A stretch of 64,000 bases of DNA, taken from Notospermus geniculatus. Its lineage: Eukaryota; Nemertea; Pilidiophora; Heteronemertea; Lineidae. The translations under genes and the position numbers were made by a program. The notes beneath the pieces are model-generated. The model saw nothing but the letters and a program-made list of their open reading frames with translations. It was not told where the DNA came from and did not search any database. How positions within the stretch are numbered: the first letter of the stretch is position 1; the number at the start of each line of letters is the position of its first letter. Location: positions 51,066 through 115,065 of the forward strand of contig NMRB01002153.1 in the NCBI GenBank assembly GCA_002633025.1, written 5' to 3'. Below, in pieces: positions 1 to 13,619 of this stretch.

Positions 1-1365
1 GCGCCACACGAGGAACGTCAGATCGGACTATTTGTTCGGGGGAGAGAAGCCTCTCAGACAGTTCGCATCTGACCTCAGTTTATTCCATGCTAACAGAGAT
101 TTATTGTCCGTCAGATGAATAAAATTACATTTAGTCAAATATAGCAACGGAAAACATCCATATTTCTAGCACATAAACTCTCAGGGAAAAACTCAGCTGA
201 ACACGTGAACGCAGGAATGGCTGCCCACCCCTACGAAAAATCGACGCGACCACGCAAAACACAGCGCTCGTAGCGGCCAAATCGCGGAACTACACTTTGT
301 ACACAACCTCGCGTGCAAATGTACAGGGGTCAAAATATCGAGAAATAGTGGGAATATCGCGATGAACCTTGGATTATAAGATACCGCCAAGAAAGACAAG
401 TCGATTGATGTATGTTTCGTGAAAATCGGCCCAGGCGTTGCGGAGCTATCGTTGATAAACCTCGCGCCAATCGGAACTGGAATGAAGAGTAGGCTAAGCC
501 TTGCGTGCTAGGTTCGGTTGTGAAGAAGGCCATCATGGATGTGTCACTGTGTGTGGGTGCAGGCCTCATGTGGAACGGTGCCCCAAAATGAAATAACGGC
601 TAAAGTTTAGAATCCCCGTCCCCCGATCGGAGTGACATTATCGTTGGGTCGGCGGCGGGCATTGCCGTTAGCCTAGGCCTAGGCCTACTCCACAATGGAA
701 ATCTATTATTAGCTATTTAATTTGTACAATGAACATTTAACAATGCGGCTTACATATTACAGTTCGGCAAATGTCAAAATTTGGCAGCGCTGCCGTCAAA
801 TGCCCCACCATTTCAATACCAAGAGTCGAAAATGCTTGGAAGGATTCGCATTTCCTTGGCTATATCGATCCATTGATTTGTGATGCCCTATCATCCAAAT
901 ATAGAAGCCCGGATAATGAGCACGCGGCCCCCAGAACGTCCTGAAGTTCGGGGATGCCATATTAAGGCATTGAAGAGTTTCCGTTGAGAGCAACCGTTGC
1001 CGTAAACAGCAACAGGAGTTGCCTCTGACGGCAGCGCTGCCGAATTTTGACGTTAGCCGAACTGTATTCCGTCAGTTGACGACCTTTTTTTGGCACTCAT
1101 GATCTAGATGTCACGATCGCAGATTCTAAACTCATTCTGGCAAAACACTCCACAAATCAGCGGAGTATTTCGTGGGAGGAGGCCAATGTGATATACGCCA
1201 CAGATGCGGTTGAAAAAATACACCATGAAAAATCTGTGAATATAATATCGCCAAATTTGGCCTTAGGTTACTTCCTCCATTGTCATGAATGTAGGAGCAA
1301 TTGCTTCTCCTGTGTTCGCCTTCAAGCAAAAGTCTGAAAACTCCATTTGTATTTTATTTTTGCAG
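1..1365 (+). other. Intron 1 of the Na+/K+-ATPase beta gene (partial)
   Basis: No coding exon is supported here. The first recognisable beta-subunit exon begins at 1366 with a split codon, so the exon with the start codon lies left of the window or is too short to see. The stretch holds one inverted-repeat element at 760-1064, described separately, and otherwise unique-looking AT-rich sequence. Confidence 0.55.
760..1064. mobile_element. MITE with TIRs starting CAGTTCGGC, TA-flanked
   Basis: The left arm (760-799) and right arm (1025-1064) are inverted copies of about 39 bp with a few mismatches, both carrying the palindrome GGCAGCGCTGCC. The ends read CAGTTCGGC and GCCGAACTG and lie directly against TA on both sides, as in Tc1/mariner-type insertions. 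There is no open reading frame for a transposase, so it would be non-autonomous. Confidence 0.75.
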
Positions 1366-4300
1366 GCAAGATTGGCCTCTTCTACTTGGTGTTCTATGCA
1401 TGCCTTAGTGGGTTCTTCGCATGTATGTTAGCAGTATTCTTTGTCACTGTTGACGACAACCATCCGAAGTATTCTGGAGATGACAGCTTGTTAAAGGACA
1501 ACCCAGGTAAGTCTACCGGTACTCTGAGAATTTCTGATGTAGGTAAGCGATGTAGGTAAGCGAGACAGTCGCATCTACCTCATTCCCTAAACCTAACTTC
1601 TAAATTATTTTTCCAAGGCTGACTAGTATGGATTGCAAAATTTGTTGTGATTTTCCACAGTTGCCCCCCCTGGCTAGTATTATTAGGAAATGCTTCTGAT
1701 ACTATTCACATTGAGAACTCCGCCCGCCCGCCCGCATACAATACAATGTATAGTGTGAAATGGGAACCAGCTTTATACCGGTACATGTATATTACATGAT
1801 TGTCGACACAGTCACACAATGACTTCACACTGATCTGCATACAATTGATTGGGTAATGAAGTAATTATTTCTGTCGCTCTCACCGGTACAGTTGTGGTGC
1901 CAGCCTTTCATTATTTAGAACAAATTGCTGTCAGTGTTGCAGGTGAAGTTGATACAAATTGATAAACTGTTCATTAAGTGGGTTAGAGTGCACAGCATGA
2001 GATATTTTATCCCATTCTGGCTCAATTACTGGTCCATTTTTGGTTGAAGGCCAAAACTGTGTCTGACTTCGTGTGGCCTGCATTCCATTATTCCAACAAA
2101 ATCTTTGAAGTACACATGTAGCAACAAAAAACTGGCAGCTGAACTATGTATAATAAAATTATAATACAACCGACCTGCAGAATTATGCACTCACTGACTC
2201 AGAAAGCAAAGCAAAACTGACCACAGCTGTAGTGAATAGAAACCAAAGATGTGATGTTCCTAATTCAGTGTCAGTCATACCCTGATTTGTAAAACTGTCC
2301 TGATTTTACCTTGATAACGATTGATATTGGGCTAAATATGCAAACACGTAGCTCCTGTACCGTGATAAAATGCAATGCTTTCTCTATGCATGTGCACGTA
2401 GCCGGCTATGGCCAGGGCTGTGAAGAATAATTTTATTGATTTCCCTGGGGTATACACCACTACATATACAGACAGTGGTGTATTCATTGATCAATCGCCC
2501 TACTGGCCAAGATTACCTATCAATGTAAGTACTACATTGTGTGCGTGAGGCTAGCCTGAACATATCCCTTGACGAACTGGCCTCATACAGTTCACGTGAC
2601 AATAGTGTACAAATTGTATGTATTCTACTATCAGGCCTACCTATTGTCAGTCAAACAACATGTGCATGTTGGGCTTGGTTATTGTTTTTCTGCTCCCCCC
2701 CCCCCCAAAAAAAAATTGGCAATCTTTAATCCAATTAATTATTAAGATTTTATTAAGAGTTTAAGACTTAAGATTTTTGGTGTCAAATATTCCAAAGTTA
2801 TCTCATGTCAGCTGAGCCTGCTGACTAGTTGTTCATCCTGTATTTGCCTCTGGGCATTTGGAAAACGACTTGTTGTCCATGCATGTCAATGGTGACATTA
2901 ATTCCAGAATGATTTTGTGATCTGATGCATTGATAACGATTGATTTCAGAATGCAATATGTTGAGTATATACAAATACAACTTACAAGATCCTATCTACA
3001 TCACAGTGAACACTCAATTAAATGGTGCTGTGAAGCTACTCATTCATTTCTAATGAAGCAAGCTGGGGCACCAAAAATCAATAATATACCGGTACATAAT
3101 AAAACATGCCCAACTGGGTACTAAACCCCTGTCGTAAAACTGAAACCACCCTCGCCAAAATCATTAAATAGCACATAGACATGTCATACCGGGCAGCCAC
3201 AAAAAAGTCCTGGGCACCAAGAAATGAAAAGTCACAAAAAGTAGGGTGCCCGGCTGGGCACCAATGCTCCAGAAAATTTTTCAAGCCCTTTATTGGAATA
3301 CTCTTTTCAGGACTTGGTTTCCAGCCCATGCCCAACCATGAGAGTACCCTGATTCGTTTCTCAGCTGGCCTAGAAGGAAGCTACAAGATCTATACGGACT
3401 ATCTGCATGCATTTTTGCTTCGTAAGTATTATCATTCTTCCATATCCTATTGTTATGGGAATGCAATAAAAATAAGTACATTATTGCCTCTACTTATGTA
3501 GTAGGTTAAAAATTGAGACCCCAACTGTTGTAATATTCCCTGTTTTATACTTAGAATACGAGAACCAGTTCCAAAGGCCTGGCGATACTTCGAACATTGT
3601 GACTTGTGATCCCAAGTCGGGTGGAAAAGCAATAGCAACAGGCAAGGACGGCGAACAAGACAATAGCGTCTGCAAGTTTGAACTAAAGCAACTTGACCCG
3701 TGCATTGCGAAACAGGAATTTGGTTACAAGAGGGCCGAGCCCTGTGTTCTTCTCAAGATAAATCGGGTGAGTTTTGAAACTCAGGTTATCAGCTTTTCAT
3801 GATGAATACCGGTACATATACAGTGACTGCCTTTTGAGGCGAGCTGTTTTCTTTGGGCCCCACATGAACAAAGATATTTCCTATTGTTCACGAGGGGCCC
3901 AAAGAAAACAGCTCGCCTCAAAAGGTAGTCACTGCATATACAACAACCTCTGACAATTCTATGGCTGTCCAGGATGGAATTAGCTATCCTTTCCCAGGGC
4001 TTTCAGAACCAGGGTCAAATACTCCTCAAATTGGACATGTTAGAAAAAAAGGACCCTCTATCCTCATTGCTGTTATTTGGAAATAATGAAAGGGGACTGC
4101 CCTTGAAGCAGAAGCCCAACTCTCCATTAGGTTTCAAAATCATCAGTAGATGAGCAAATATATGCCGGTACTAATAAATTTGTTCCTTTTATTGACATCT
4201 ACGATCTCACTTTTGATCATTCACCCGTGGTACTAGTATTAGTAGAAGTGACCCTGCACTTGTGGAATTTAACAAAATAAATTTTACCCCTGCTCTCATC

Positions 4301-4614
4301 TTTAGGTCTACGGATGGAAACCAGCCAACAACACGAATATCCGCGTTGAATGCCATGGACAGAATCCTGCTGATCTCGACAACATTGGACCCTTGGAGTA
4401 CTACCCCAGTGAAGGAGGTTATGGTGTCTTCTACCATTATTACTTCCCATTCCTTTCACAGCAAAACTACCAATCGCCCCTCGTCATGGTTAGATTCAAA
4501 AACCCAACGCAGAGTATCCTAGTCATGGTAGAGTGCAGGTTGTATAATGAAAATATCAAGTATGACCGAGTGTTGAGACAAGGTTCTGTCAAATTTGAAC
4601 TCATTGTGGATTAA
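1366..4614 (+). CDS. ATP1B: Na+/K+-transporting ATPase beta subunit, 3' exons
   Basis: Type II membrane glycoprotein that partners the catalytic alpha subunit of the sodium pump in the plasma membrane, needed for folding and delivery. Four exons are seen: 1366-1506, 3311-3421, 3555-3766 and 4306-4614 (stop TAA 4612-4614). All have AG/GT borders and agreeing phases. The first encodes the single transmembrane segment (KIGLFYLVFYACLSGFFA), the signature of the family; the later ones encode the ectodomain, with QFQRPGDTSN, VYGWKPANNT (an N-glycosylation site NNT) and the C-terminal VECRLYNENIKYDR typical of invertebrate beta subunits. Ectodomain cysteines are present in pairs. The short cytoplasmic N-terminus is absent because its exon is outside the window or unseen, so the gene is 5' partial here. 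H+/K+-ATPase beta is the only close alternative. Confidence 0.93.
3821..3934. repeat. Near-perfect fold-back element, 40-bp arms
   Basis: Positions 3821-3860 and 3895-3934 are inverted copies with one or two mismatches. The arms contain CCTTTTGAGGCGAGCTGTTTT-like sequence and end in GGGCCC near the loop. It lies in the intron between beta-subunit exons 3 and 4. The element at 33750-33844 shares parts of the arm. Confidence 0.8.
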
Positions 4615-7599
4615 TTTAGATGCTACCGTTGTCGTTCTTAAGAAATTTGAACCCATTCTGTAAGGGTGTTCCATTCTGGCATCATATTGAAAGCGACATT
4701 GAGCATTTTCCTTTGCCAAATAACTGTGTGAACTTTTCCATCAGTTTATTCTAAAGCAGTATGTGAGCAAGTGACAGAAAACAGGAAACCATGTTTGAGT
4801 TGGTTTTGAACAAACTTGTTATGAGTGATGGATTAGTTTCTAACGGTTTCACCCACCTTAACCTGGGGGATACTGATGTAACACTGGACTGTGAAATTTT
4901 AACGAATGAGCAGTAACGTAGTGATTATCAAAGAGATTGTTGAAGTCCAGAGTAAAGTTTTAAAGAATCATCATGCCCTGCAAGCAGTTGGATACAGTAT
5001 AGTTTTATTCACATCGTTTTAGTAGAAGTATTCTGGTACGTAGAGAATAGAATGTTTTGGTAATAAATTGAGGCTGTTTCACTACCCTAGTTCAACTCAC
5101 TGCAATGTGTATATCAGAGAAGTGTACAAAGTGTGTATTGAATCAGTTGCTGTAGATGGTCAAGTAGAGGCTTTAACATATGTTGGAAAAAATGTTCAGC
5201 AACACTGCTTTATAAAAAACATCTGAAGTCTGTTTGCCAATTGTTCCCACATATTATGAGTTGTAAAGCTGGCTATGTTGGTATTTGCTGAAAAACATAT
5301 GGCAGAGCAGACCTTATCCAGGGCAGTGTTCTTTCCAGCCTGGAAAATAAACTTAGTTCAATACCTCGGCCAGTTTGATTTGGAGTTTCCGTTTTATTCT
5401 GTCAACATAATCCCACTGAACTAAATTGTTATCTTTGTATAGTCTAATAAACATCAACTATTTCATCTTGAAGATGGGTGCACCAAATCGCAGCATCTCG
5501 CCTGCCTACTTGTCCATGTATTGGGACTTCATTCACTGTATCAATAATTGTAAAATAATTCTACCACCATGTTATATAGAGTTATGCTGAGTGTGTGTAT
5601 AATAGCCTTGTCACTGAGTGTATATACATGTAATTTCGTTGTACGAGTTGAGATCGGCTGTACATTTTGTTAGGAAGCTTTTCTGAATGTAACAGCCAGT
5701 CTTTAACGGAATTTATTAGCAGGTTGTAATTTTCAGTTGAACATTCCCACTTGATTCGATATTATTCTTGTTCTTATACACGTTGTTAAATTAGGATATT
5801 TTGTTTCATTTCATGCTGAGTTAGACATAAGCTGGTTGTACATTTCGTGTACAAGGTGATGATTATTCATGTACATTTCAGCATCATTGGCTAACCGATG
5901 AAATGAACAGAAGTGCGTAACGCTAGACATGATGTAATATACTGTAACATAGTTCTTGCATTAACCGTTAAATCACTCACAGAAAATCAGTTTTAAAATA
6001 TTTGAGGGCTGATGCTGGTGTTCCAAAAAAGTTACCGGTATGGGCTTAGGTTTTTTAGTCTATTTCAATGAAAATATCCACTGGTCTATTTGGTGTTGTC
6101 ATTTTCATGTGAACGCATACAACCTACCAGTGCAACCCCTGAATTTCATCCAGTTCAGTCGTTTTTGGGAACAACTCACCATCAGTCCTCTTATTAGTAT
6201 ATACTTATTTTCAGTTACTCTTCAACCGCTGTCGCCATATATAGCTCTAGTTTTGTGTACCCCTGCTTCTAGCTCTGTGTAACTTTCTCTTCATATCTTT
6301 TACCAAGCTAACTGTGCATAGTAAGTGATTAACAAATGCTAATCAAATTTGAGTTGAATACACGTAATACTCCCTCCCTTCAGCATGTGGCAGGAGTGTT
6401 TTGACTGAAGCAAAAAAGATTGGATGAATTACACTATCATTCATAACCTGTTCAGCGTATGGCAGAAGTGTTTTGACTGCAGCATTGTATGCTGCATGAC
6501 TTGGACAAGAAAAGCATGTAACTTGTAGAACACTTGTCTCATTTTACTCCAAGGCAGTTCAAACATTTCAATCAGTTTTCAACACAAGTTTTGCTTTTGT
6601 TCGGACCATCTGCTACAGTTGACAACATGATAATACATTGGTAAAGACTATGATTGGTGTAATTTTCATGATCTTTTTGCGATAATTTATTCAATCTTAG
6701 TTTTGTATGCCACCATCTGCTTATGTAATCAACCCTAACCAACCCTACATCCATTGTGCTTGTATGCTGTGTGTGTAGTAGACATTTCAATTACATGGAG
6801 GACCTCCCATTTCATTTTACATTACGAAAATGAACAAATTGAACTGCAACTCAAGATCTTCACTCTGTACAATGAAGAAGTCATATTACGTGTTTTATCC
6901 ACATTCATTAGTTCACCGTAGCAAACTTAACATAGACCATCACTTTTCAATTTGTTGACAACAGCATTTTATGAGTGTTTTATGTTGTGGACTGTTGAGG
7001 AAGACACTTTTATTTAGGATGCGTAGGGAGACCGTACAGTAGAATGGATGGAATCGGACTCAAGACAGTCGAATGCAATTACTGTGATTATAAGGCTGAA
7101 GGTCATTTCAAAAACAGCAAAAAAAGGAGTTTGCCTGCAGGAATTAAGACATCCAGGCATCAACTCGTTCACAAGAGGCTGGAAATTACATACCGGTACA
7201 TGTATAGCAGCAAGTTGTGCTTTTTCACTCAATTTTTTCTTCGTTTGAAAATATCTGTTCAGATGTTTTGCATCCTGAGAAGGCCGGTTGGGTTTGTTGG
7301 CCATGTTTAATATCAAATACTGATCTCGTGTGTCAAAACATTTGGTAAAGAGGTCATTCGAGAAAATCAGAAGTAATTATTTTCAGCCAACAGGGTGAAC
7401 TACCAAGCTCCTGCATTTTCGGACATGACTGATGTATCGTGAATGTGATTCTGTTTTGATGACGGATCCCATCCTTTCTTTGTTGATCGAGTATTTCACA
7501 TGATTTTAGTAGAAATAATGTAAGAATAAAAGTAATTGTAATCTATGTGTTGAGAGTTGTCTTTTATACTACGACTACGACTCCAAGTATTGATGAATT
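4615..7599 (+). other. 3' UTR and downstream flank of ATP1B; no gene seen
   Basis: After the stop codon the sequence is AT-rich without convincing coding potential. Candidate polyadenylation signals are AATAAA near 5064, 5345, 5447 and 7527, so the 3' UTR could be about 0.5 to 3 kb long. Small open frames here have no recognisable domain. Confidence 0.5.
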
Positions 7600-7879
7600 T
7601 GGAGCCTTGATAGCCTAGTGGTTGTCATCTATGTTTAGGAAGTGGCAGGTCCCGGGTTCAAATCCCAGGCGATGGGATTAATCATCCCTGGTCTTCAGTC
7701 CGTCACATGGGACAGTAAGCCTTAGTACCTTGTGCCTTTGCAAGGTCAGGTAAAAGACCCCATCCAAGAAGTGAGGAACATGAGTAGCTTGAGGTGGCCT
7801 CTTCCATACTTACCAGGGCCAATAATACATGGGCTGAGGCCCTGATGGAAAAATCTTACTTCAAAATAAAAAAAATGAA
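7600..7879 (+). mobile_element. tRNA-derived SINE, apparently full length
   Basis: The head contains a box-A-like GATAGCCTAGTGGTT and a box-B match GGGTTCAAATCC, about the spacing of a Pol III tRNA promoter. A central body follows (GTCCGTCACATGGGACAGTAAG ... GTAAAAGACCCC, split here). The 3' end passes through CCAGGGCCAATAATA and GGCCCTGATGGAAAA into an A-rich tail at 7860-7879. A truncated second copy lies at 54931-55107, and the central body recurs in another SINE at 37405-37672. Confidence 0.8.
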
Positions 7880-8137
7880 TTGGAAACAGTTGGGAAGATG
7901 TCAGTGGAATGGATGCTATGGATTGTACCTCCTCCCAATAAGTTTACCATAAACCCACCAACTCGGATACCCAGCTTGAAGGATGGATGTTCATGTGATA
8001 CTCAATGGAATTCCAACCAGAATTGCCAGGGTTTACACTTGTGAGGCAGTTTCAGAAAATCCATCCAGATGTCCCTGGTAATCAACAAGGGCTGTCAGAT
8101 TGCCTGCGCATTGATCTGCTACTGTTTACTTTTTATG

Positions 8138-8183
8138 ATAGTAAACATAAAGTCATCTCCGAATTTTGCAAATTTTCGACCCC
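8138..8183 (-). repeat. Partial copy of the hammerhead-like repeat
   Basis: On the minus strand this reads GGGGTCGAAAATTTGC then AAAATTCGGAGATGACTTTA. It matches the segment at 50258-50305 over roughly 50 bp, with continuing similarity TTTACTATCAT. The CUGA half of the motif is not recognisable upstream, so only the GAAA/stem III side remains. Confidence 0.65.
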
Positions 8184-8744
8184 ACTTTTACTTTTTTTTC
8201 AGCTATTAACATCCAACAGGTTTTCCTAGAGTGCCTCACACTTGTCATTGGAAGGGACTGTAAATGGATGAGTTTCTAAGGATAAGAGAAGTCTAAACTT
8301 TTGCCTGTGCATCTGGCAATATGACAGGTTTGTTCAGTCCTAGATCAGACAAGTGCAGAGCAGTTGAACATGTAGACATGTGTCATAACGGATATCACTC
8401 ATCTATCTGTCCCCTTTTCTAATCTACAAGTTTCTGTTATCAGAAGTTATTTATAATCTCCAAGACACAGCGGATATTCTCAAGAAGTAAAACAGTCAGT
8501 GATTGAGGAAAAAACAAGGTCAAACTGGTGAGTGGAGATCACTCCTTGTGACATGTTTTATGCAGTGTTAATTGAGCTGATAAGATAATTTTGGCCACTG
8601 TCACATCAGCACTAGTAACCCCCATCAATGGTTCAGATCTAGGGCACATCAATTTTGACATTAATAGTTGAGATCAACTCTTGACTTCCGAGGTCTTTTT
8701 CTCAGGGACTCATTTTCGTGCTCCATTACATAACAAGCTACCCT

Positions 8745-8970
8745 AATAGACGATATTCCTCCAAAAGAGCGCAGCACCTTACGGGGGTCAGCGTCATGAC
8801 GTCCCGCACGTCATTCATGATGTCTCGAGGTGAGACGAAAAAAAATCAGATTGTGTCACGACGTCATGATCGCTGAAACAACCGGATTTTTTTTTCGAGT
8901 CACGTCATGCGTTCAGAAATGACGCTGACCCCGTCAGGTGCTGCGCTCTTTTGGAGTGATAGAGTCTATT
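8745..8970. mobile_element. MITE, ends AATAGAC ... GTCTATT, copy 1
   Basis: The outer arms (CTCCAAAAGAGCGCAGCACC at the left, inverted at the right) and the next inner arms (GGGTCAGCGTCATGACGTC) are inverted copies. The interior is rich in CGTCATGACG-like words and A/T runs. A relative with the same order of words is at 42480-42719. Confidence 0.8.
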
Positions 8971-11900
8971 GATCTGGAATCTTCTGACAAAGCATCTGTT
9001 AGGTTCAAGTCATGTACTAGTATGACTGGTTAGGCTTATATTTCCATCCACACAGCCCAAGTATGGTAAAAAGATTGGGCACACGTCCACCGACAGATCT
9101 GCAAGTGAATGAGAGCCCAGGTCATTATCATGCAAGTGACCATCTTATCTTGCCCCTTGACTGAGGATGTCATAGGAAATTTCTATATAACACAATAGTG
9201 TGGCATTCTAATTCACTATCACAGCAGCCAACATCGAAGTCCATGTGACACACCAACATTCCAATTCACCTCCCCCTCTTCATCCGAGGCCAAATCCTGC
9301 TATGGGAGGATGCTGCCTGACCTGAGTATCAGGATGGTGGAACCTGGCTCAAACAATAAAATTTAGTTAACTTTGACACAAACTATAGTTTGGTGACAAT
9401 GGAAAGAATCAAGAAAACAATAAAATGGTTTTATTTTTTCATTTCTTTCTTGATGTTGCTTAAATTCAGTTACAAGAAAATACAGATTACATGTTTTACT
9501 TGTCAATATATTGTTTACATACTGAAGTCATACGGGGATCGAACTGTGTCATTTACAAGGAGAACATTAAACAGGGGATGGGGGCACTGTACAGGAGGAA
9601 TTCAACCAGGCTATAATAATAGAACGTGTGAACCTAACACCCACACCTATTGTTAGTTGTAGTTTCTAATTAGTAAAGAACCAACTCAAGATTCATGGTA
9701 TTTATGATTTAATCCTTCCACTGTGAGTGGTGAACCTTCGAAGCCCTGAAATCTTATAGAAAGCCTGTGACATGGGTATTCACTTGATTAGAAGGTACTC
9801 ACAAAGAGCTTTCCAATCAATACCAATGTGACACGGTTTCTGGAGGCTTCAAGCCATTTTGACCTCATTGAAATTGCTCTCGGCAGTGATAGGGCTGATA
9901 TTCAATCAAATTTTACCAATTTTCAAGAGTATACAAGGGTATTAATGAGCTACATGAGGGGAAGGATAGGGAAAAGACCTATTTTTTTGTAACCCCCCCC
10001 CCCCAAAAAAAAACTACACCTTCCTGTTTCAGTGATGGTTGGAAGTCCTAAACAGAGAAAACATCTATGCCCAGAGCTAGGCCCTGATACTTGCCACAAT
10101 TTATATCTTGCAAATAAATACCTCAGTACATCCCAGCCCCATTTCCAATATACACTTACAACTGACATACAAAACCATAATCAGGTCTGCCCACCAATAG
10201 TAAAAGCAATATTTCAGTGGGAGGTGTGATCAATAGCAGTAACAGCCATACTCTACACCATTATTTCAATTGACCACCTTCCCTCTCATCGTCACAATTG
10301 ATAAGTGGGAGCATGATCAGTAGCAGTAATAGCTGTACTGTACACAACTGTGTACTTGGTAATACACGATAGAGCTTTTACTTCAATCAAACATGTCCCA
10401 GTGATTACAAGTGGATAAACTGACCTTTACCATTGGCAGGCAGTTGCTTGAGGTGAGATCATGAGGTCAGGCTGTAGCACAGTCAGCATTAGTCACATTG
10501 AGATCAGAATTAGTTTAGATGCTAACAAGAACGAAAGAGTTTTTTCCCATAAACAATCATGTTTGTGATCTGTCCATGTCAAGATACCAGAATTTCTAAC
10601 ATACTTCGTACAAAGAATGGACAATACACATCGGCAAAACTCCAAACCATTTTTTTTCACCTTAGGCTAAGCGTTTTTAAAACAGGTAAATAAATTAATG
10701 TAAAGTTATACAATCTCTTTATAAAGAAAATATACACTTCCTAAACTTAAATTTTCAGGACTGAATACTTGTTTTATTCAGGGTATGCTGACTGCGGCAG
10801 CAGATGGTTTTTTCAACTGTGGTTGACCTTATAGAGAAAGTGGCAAAAACCCATGAGAAAATTCGAAGAAAAGCCATATAAAGGCTTGATGATGCCTAAA
10901 GAGACCTCCATCAGAAAGCTCTCACAAATATCTTTCCAGAAACACCATTTCTTTATGCTGCGTCTCATCGAAAGCTGAATTATTTCAAAATTTCTAACTT
11001 TTTTCTTGTAAACGTCTTTGAATTACCCCTGTCTTCCTCCTGTAGTTCAAAATGATATGTATGTGAAAACAACACACCGAACCAACCCAACCAGAGCATG
11101 GTCGTCTGTACATTATCTACAGAGCTGTACACAGGTTCTTGCCCTCTGTTCCAGGTGGAACATCACAGTGGAGAAAAGAACTTCCTTCAATATAGACTCG
11201 GTGCTGTCGTAAGAGCCCATCTCGATCAGCTAAAAAGTTTACCCTCATTTGTTTTTTAATGTACTGCATGATCAACTGCGTCCTGGTTAATACAGGCAGC
11301 AATTTAATTCAGTTCTTCCAAGAACAAACTGAAGACGTCCAAAGAAATCAAAACAAGCCCCAGAAACTAATTTTTTATACTCAAGTGACCTTGGCAATCT
11401 CCTTGTCAAGGTCACATCAACCAATCCAACAAATATTACACTCAAACCCCAAATTCGTTTTGATTTTAGTTTTAAACCCTGAAAATATTCCCATATTATG
11501 ATGTTAATTGATTTTAGAAGTACAGTCCAGGTCAATAATTGCAATCGGGGTCAATACAAAACTGAAGCAGCTGTGGGGAGAATTCTACTAGTTCCAAGCA
11601 GATGCAAAAGGGGGCACCACAGGTTCTATCACCAGAACGTAATATGATATGACTCAACGATCTTCATCTACGAACTAAGACCATAATTGATACTAAGATC
11701 ACTGCAATTACCAAACATTATAATTTACAGAAAAATAACAACATGATGCAGGACGCCAATCATTAAACGAAGTCAATCACTGCAGACAATTCTAGCTTTT
11801 TTGGCCACGATCGAACCCACTGCATCATATACTCACTATATACAGAACATGACAACACGTACAAGCACAATTCGCGAGAACTGAACTTTAACTTATCAAT

Positions 11901-13196
11901 GACAGTTGACTCCCAGAGGAAACGACAAAATTAGACAAAACACAGAAAAATATCCCCTATAGAGCCTGAACTTGTATTTGTGCTCTTTATTTCCTTAACA
12001 GAAGAGTGCAGAAGTGTTACCAATGCATTAGCAATATACATGCTAAAAGGCAGTAACTCAACTTATTATCAGTGGGAATACAGCCGACTGACATAATGGC
12101 ACTATGCTGTACTACACAGTGCACTGTGGTGCAGAGAAGCGCTATTCCTTCTATCAAACATCCCCCACTGATCTCTAGTGGAGATACTGCCTTTTACCAT
12201 TGGAGACAACGGTACTATCATACCCCAACATGGCCCAACGCCAGGAAAACTATTGCAATGCTTTGATGACAAAATGGAGCCAAGTTAGGTTTTACCCACT
12301 CGGAAAAGTTCCAATAAGGCAGAAACGCAAATTGAAAAAATTTCTCTCCTCTAAACCAGACAGGGAGAAAGAAAATGTTTCACAGCATACAGAATCAGAA
12401 AATAATAGTATTACCGGTATATCTTTATGAACTCCACAAATTTGCAGTTTTGGCAAAGGCATCCGAGAAATTCTGTGAAGGCAAGCTCTCTGCCAGTAGT
12501 TAACAGGTGTCTACATCAAGATGCAGACACTTGTCCCCTGAAATAGACATAACGATTTTTTTTTCACCCAGGGGACATTTATCTGAGTCACCCTGTAGAC
12601 AGATTAGGAGGAGATAAGTTGACATGATGACTCGGTAGCTGACCAGGTGATAAATTACAATGAAAGTGGCAAATATTTTACACAAAACCATGTCAGCTTT
12701 CCGTCTCAAACATACTTTACAATATTTGTAAAAGTGTGTCTATATTTTAATTACATTTTCCAATTAACATAATTATCTACACAATGTACAATGTCCCTAG
12801 ACTCTAGTTCAACCTAAGCAGACCGATGTATCTATGCATCATGTATGTACAACACAGCACACTAACACAAAGGAGTTGTTGTCAGCCAAGGTTGGAATGG
12901 AGTGGGTGATAATATATGTGGAGATACCCAGAAAAGGATGGACACACTTTCCGTTGGTGCTGCTGAGAAAGCCGAAATTCAGGATAATAGAAGAATTACC
13001 CGTATTTCATGTGTACCTCTCAAGAAAATGGGTGCTATGAATGAAGTCGTATAGTAAATGCTTTTGCTGCACTTTTGTACACTGTCCTCCAAAATGCGCA
13101 AGTATGGCAGAGAAGTAAAAGCATTTGCTTTTTTCTATTCAGACTACCTCATGGGAATTTCCTTTCCACTTATTCCAGTCAATGCCCCTCCAAACT

Positions 13197-13619
13197 CAGT
13201 TCGGGAAAGTTCCGAATTTGGAAACGTTTCTGATTTTGGAAGCCCAGCGATTCCAATATTGGCAACGTTTCTTTTTTCGGAAGCGGTTTTCGATTCCGAT
13301 ATCGGAATCGGTGTAGGCCTATTTGCATGTTAGGCCTAATCGGGATATGAGTATCAAAAATCGGGAAGTGTTTTTTTCCATTAACAGATGGCAGCACCTG
13401 TGACCTTGTATTTCACGGCGTACAATCTGAATTGCTGGCGTAAGTTGGCTGCAATCATCGATAATCATCAATTATCATCATCAAAAGGCTTGATTGTGCC
13501 ATAATCTCTGGGCTTCCAAATTCAGAAACGTTCCCGATATTGGAATCTAAAATCGCTTCCAAAAAAAGAAACATTGCCAAAGTTGGAAACGTTTCCAATT
13601 TTTGAACTTTCCCGAACTG
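13197..13619. mobile_element. TIR element built of the word GGAAACGTTTCC
   Basis: The ends read CAGTTCGGGAAAGTTC and its inverse GAACTTTCCCGAACTG. Both arms carry GGAAACGTTTC, a GGAAGC(C/G) word, AATATTGG, and short palindromes such as GATTCCGATATCGGAATC. A less repetitive centre lies about 13317-13500. The first eight bases of the TIR are the same as in the element at 760-1064. Confidence 0.7.

Noticed and set aside
1720-1736. CGCCCGCCCGCCCGC run as a regulatory G-quadruplex
   Set aside because: Short C/G microsatellite in an intron; nothing else supports a regulatory role.
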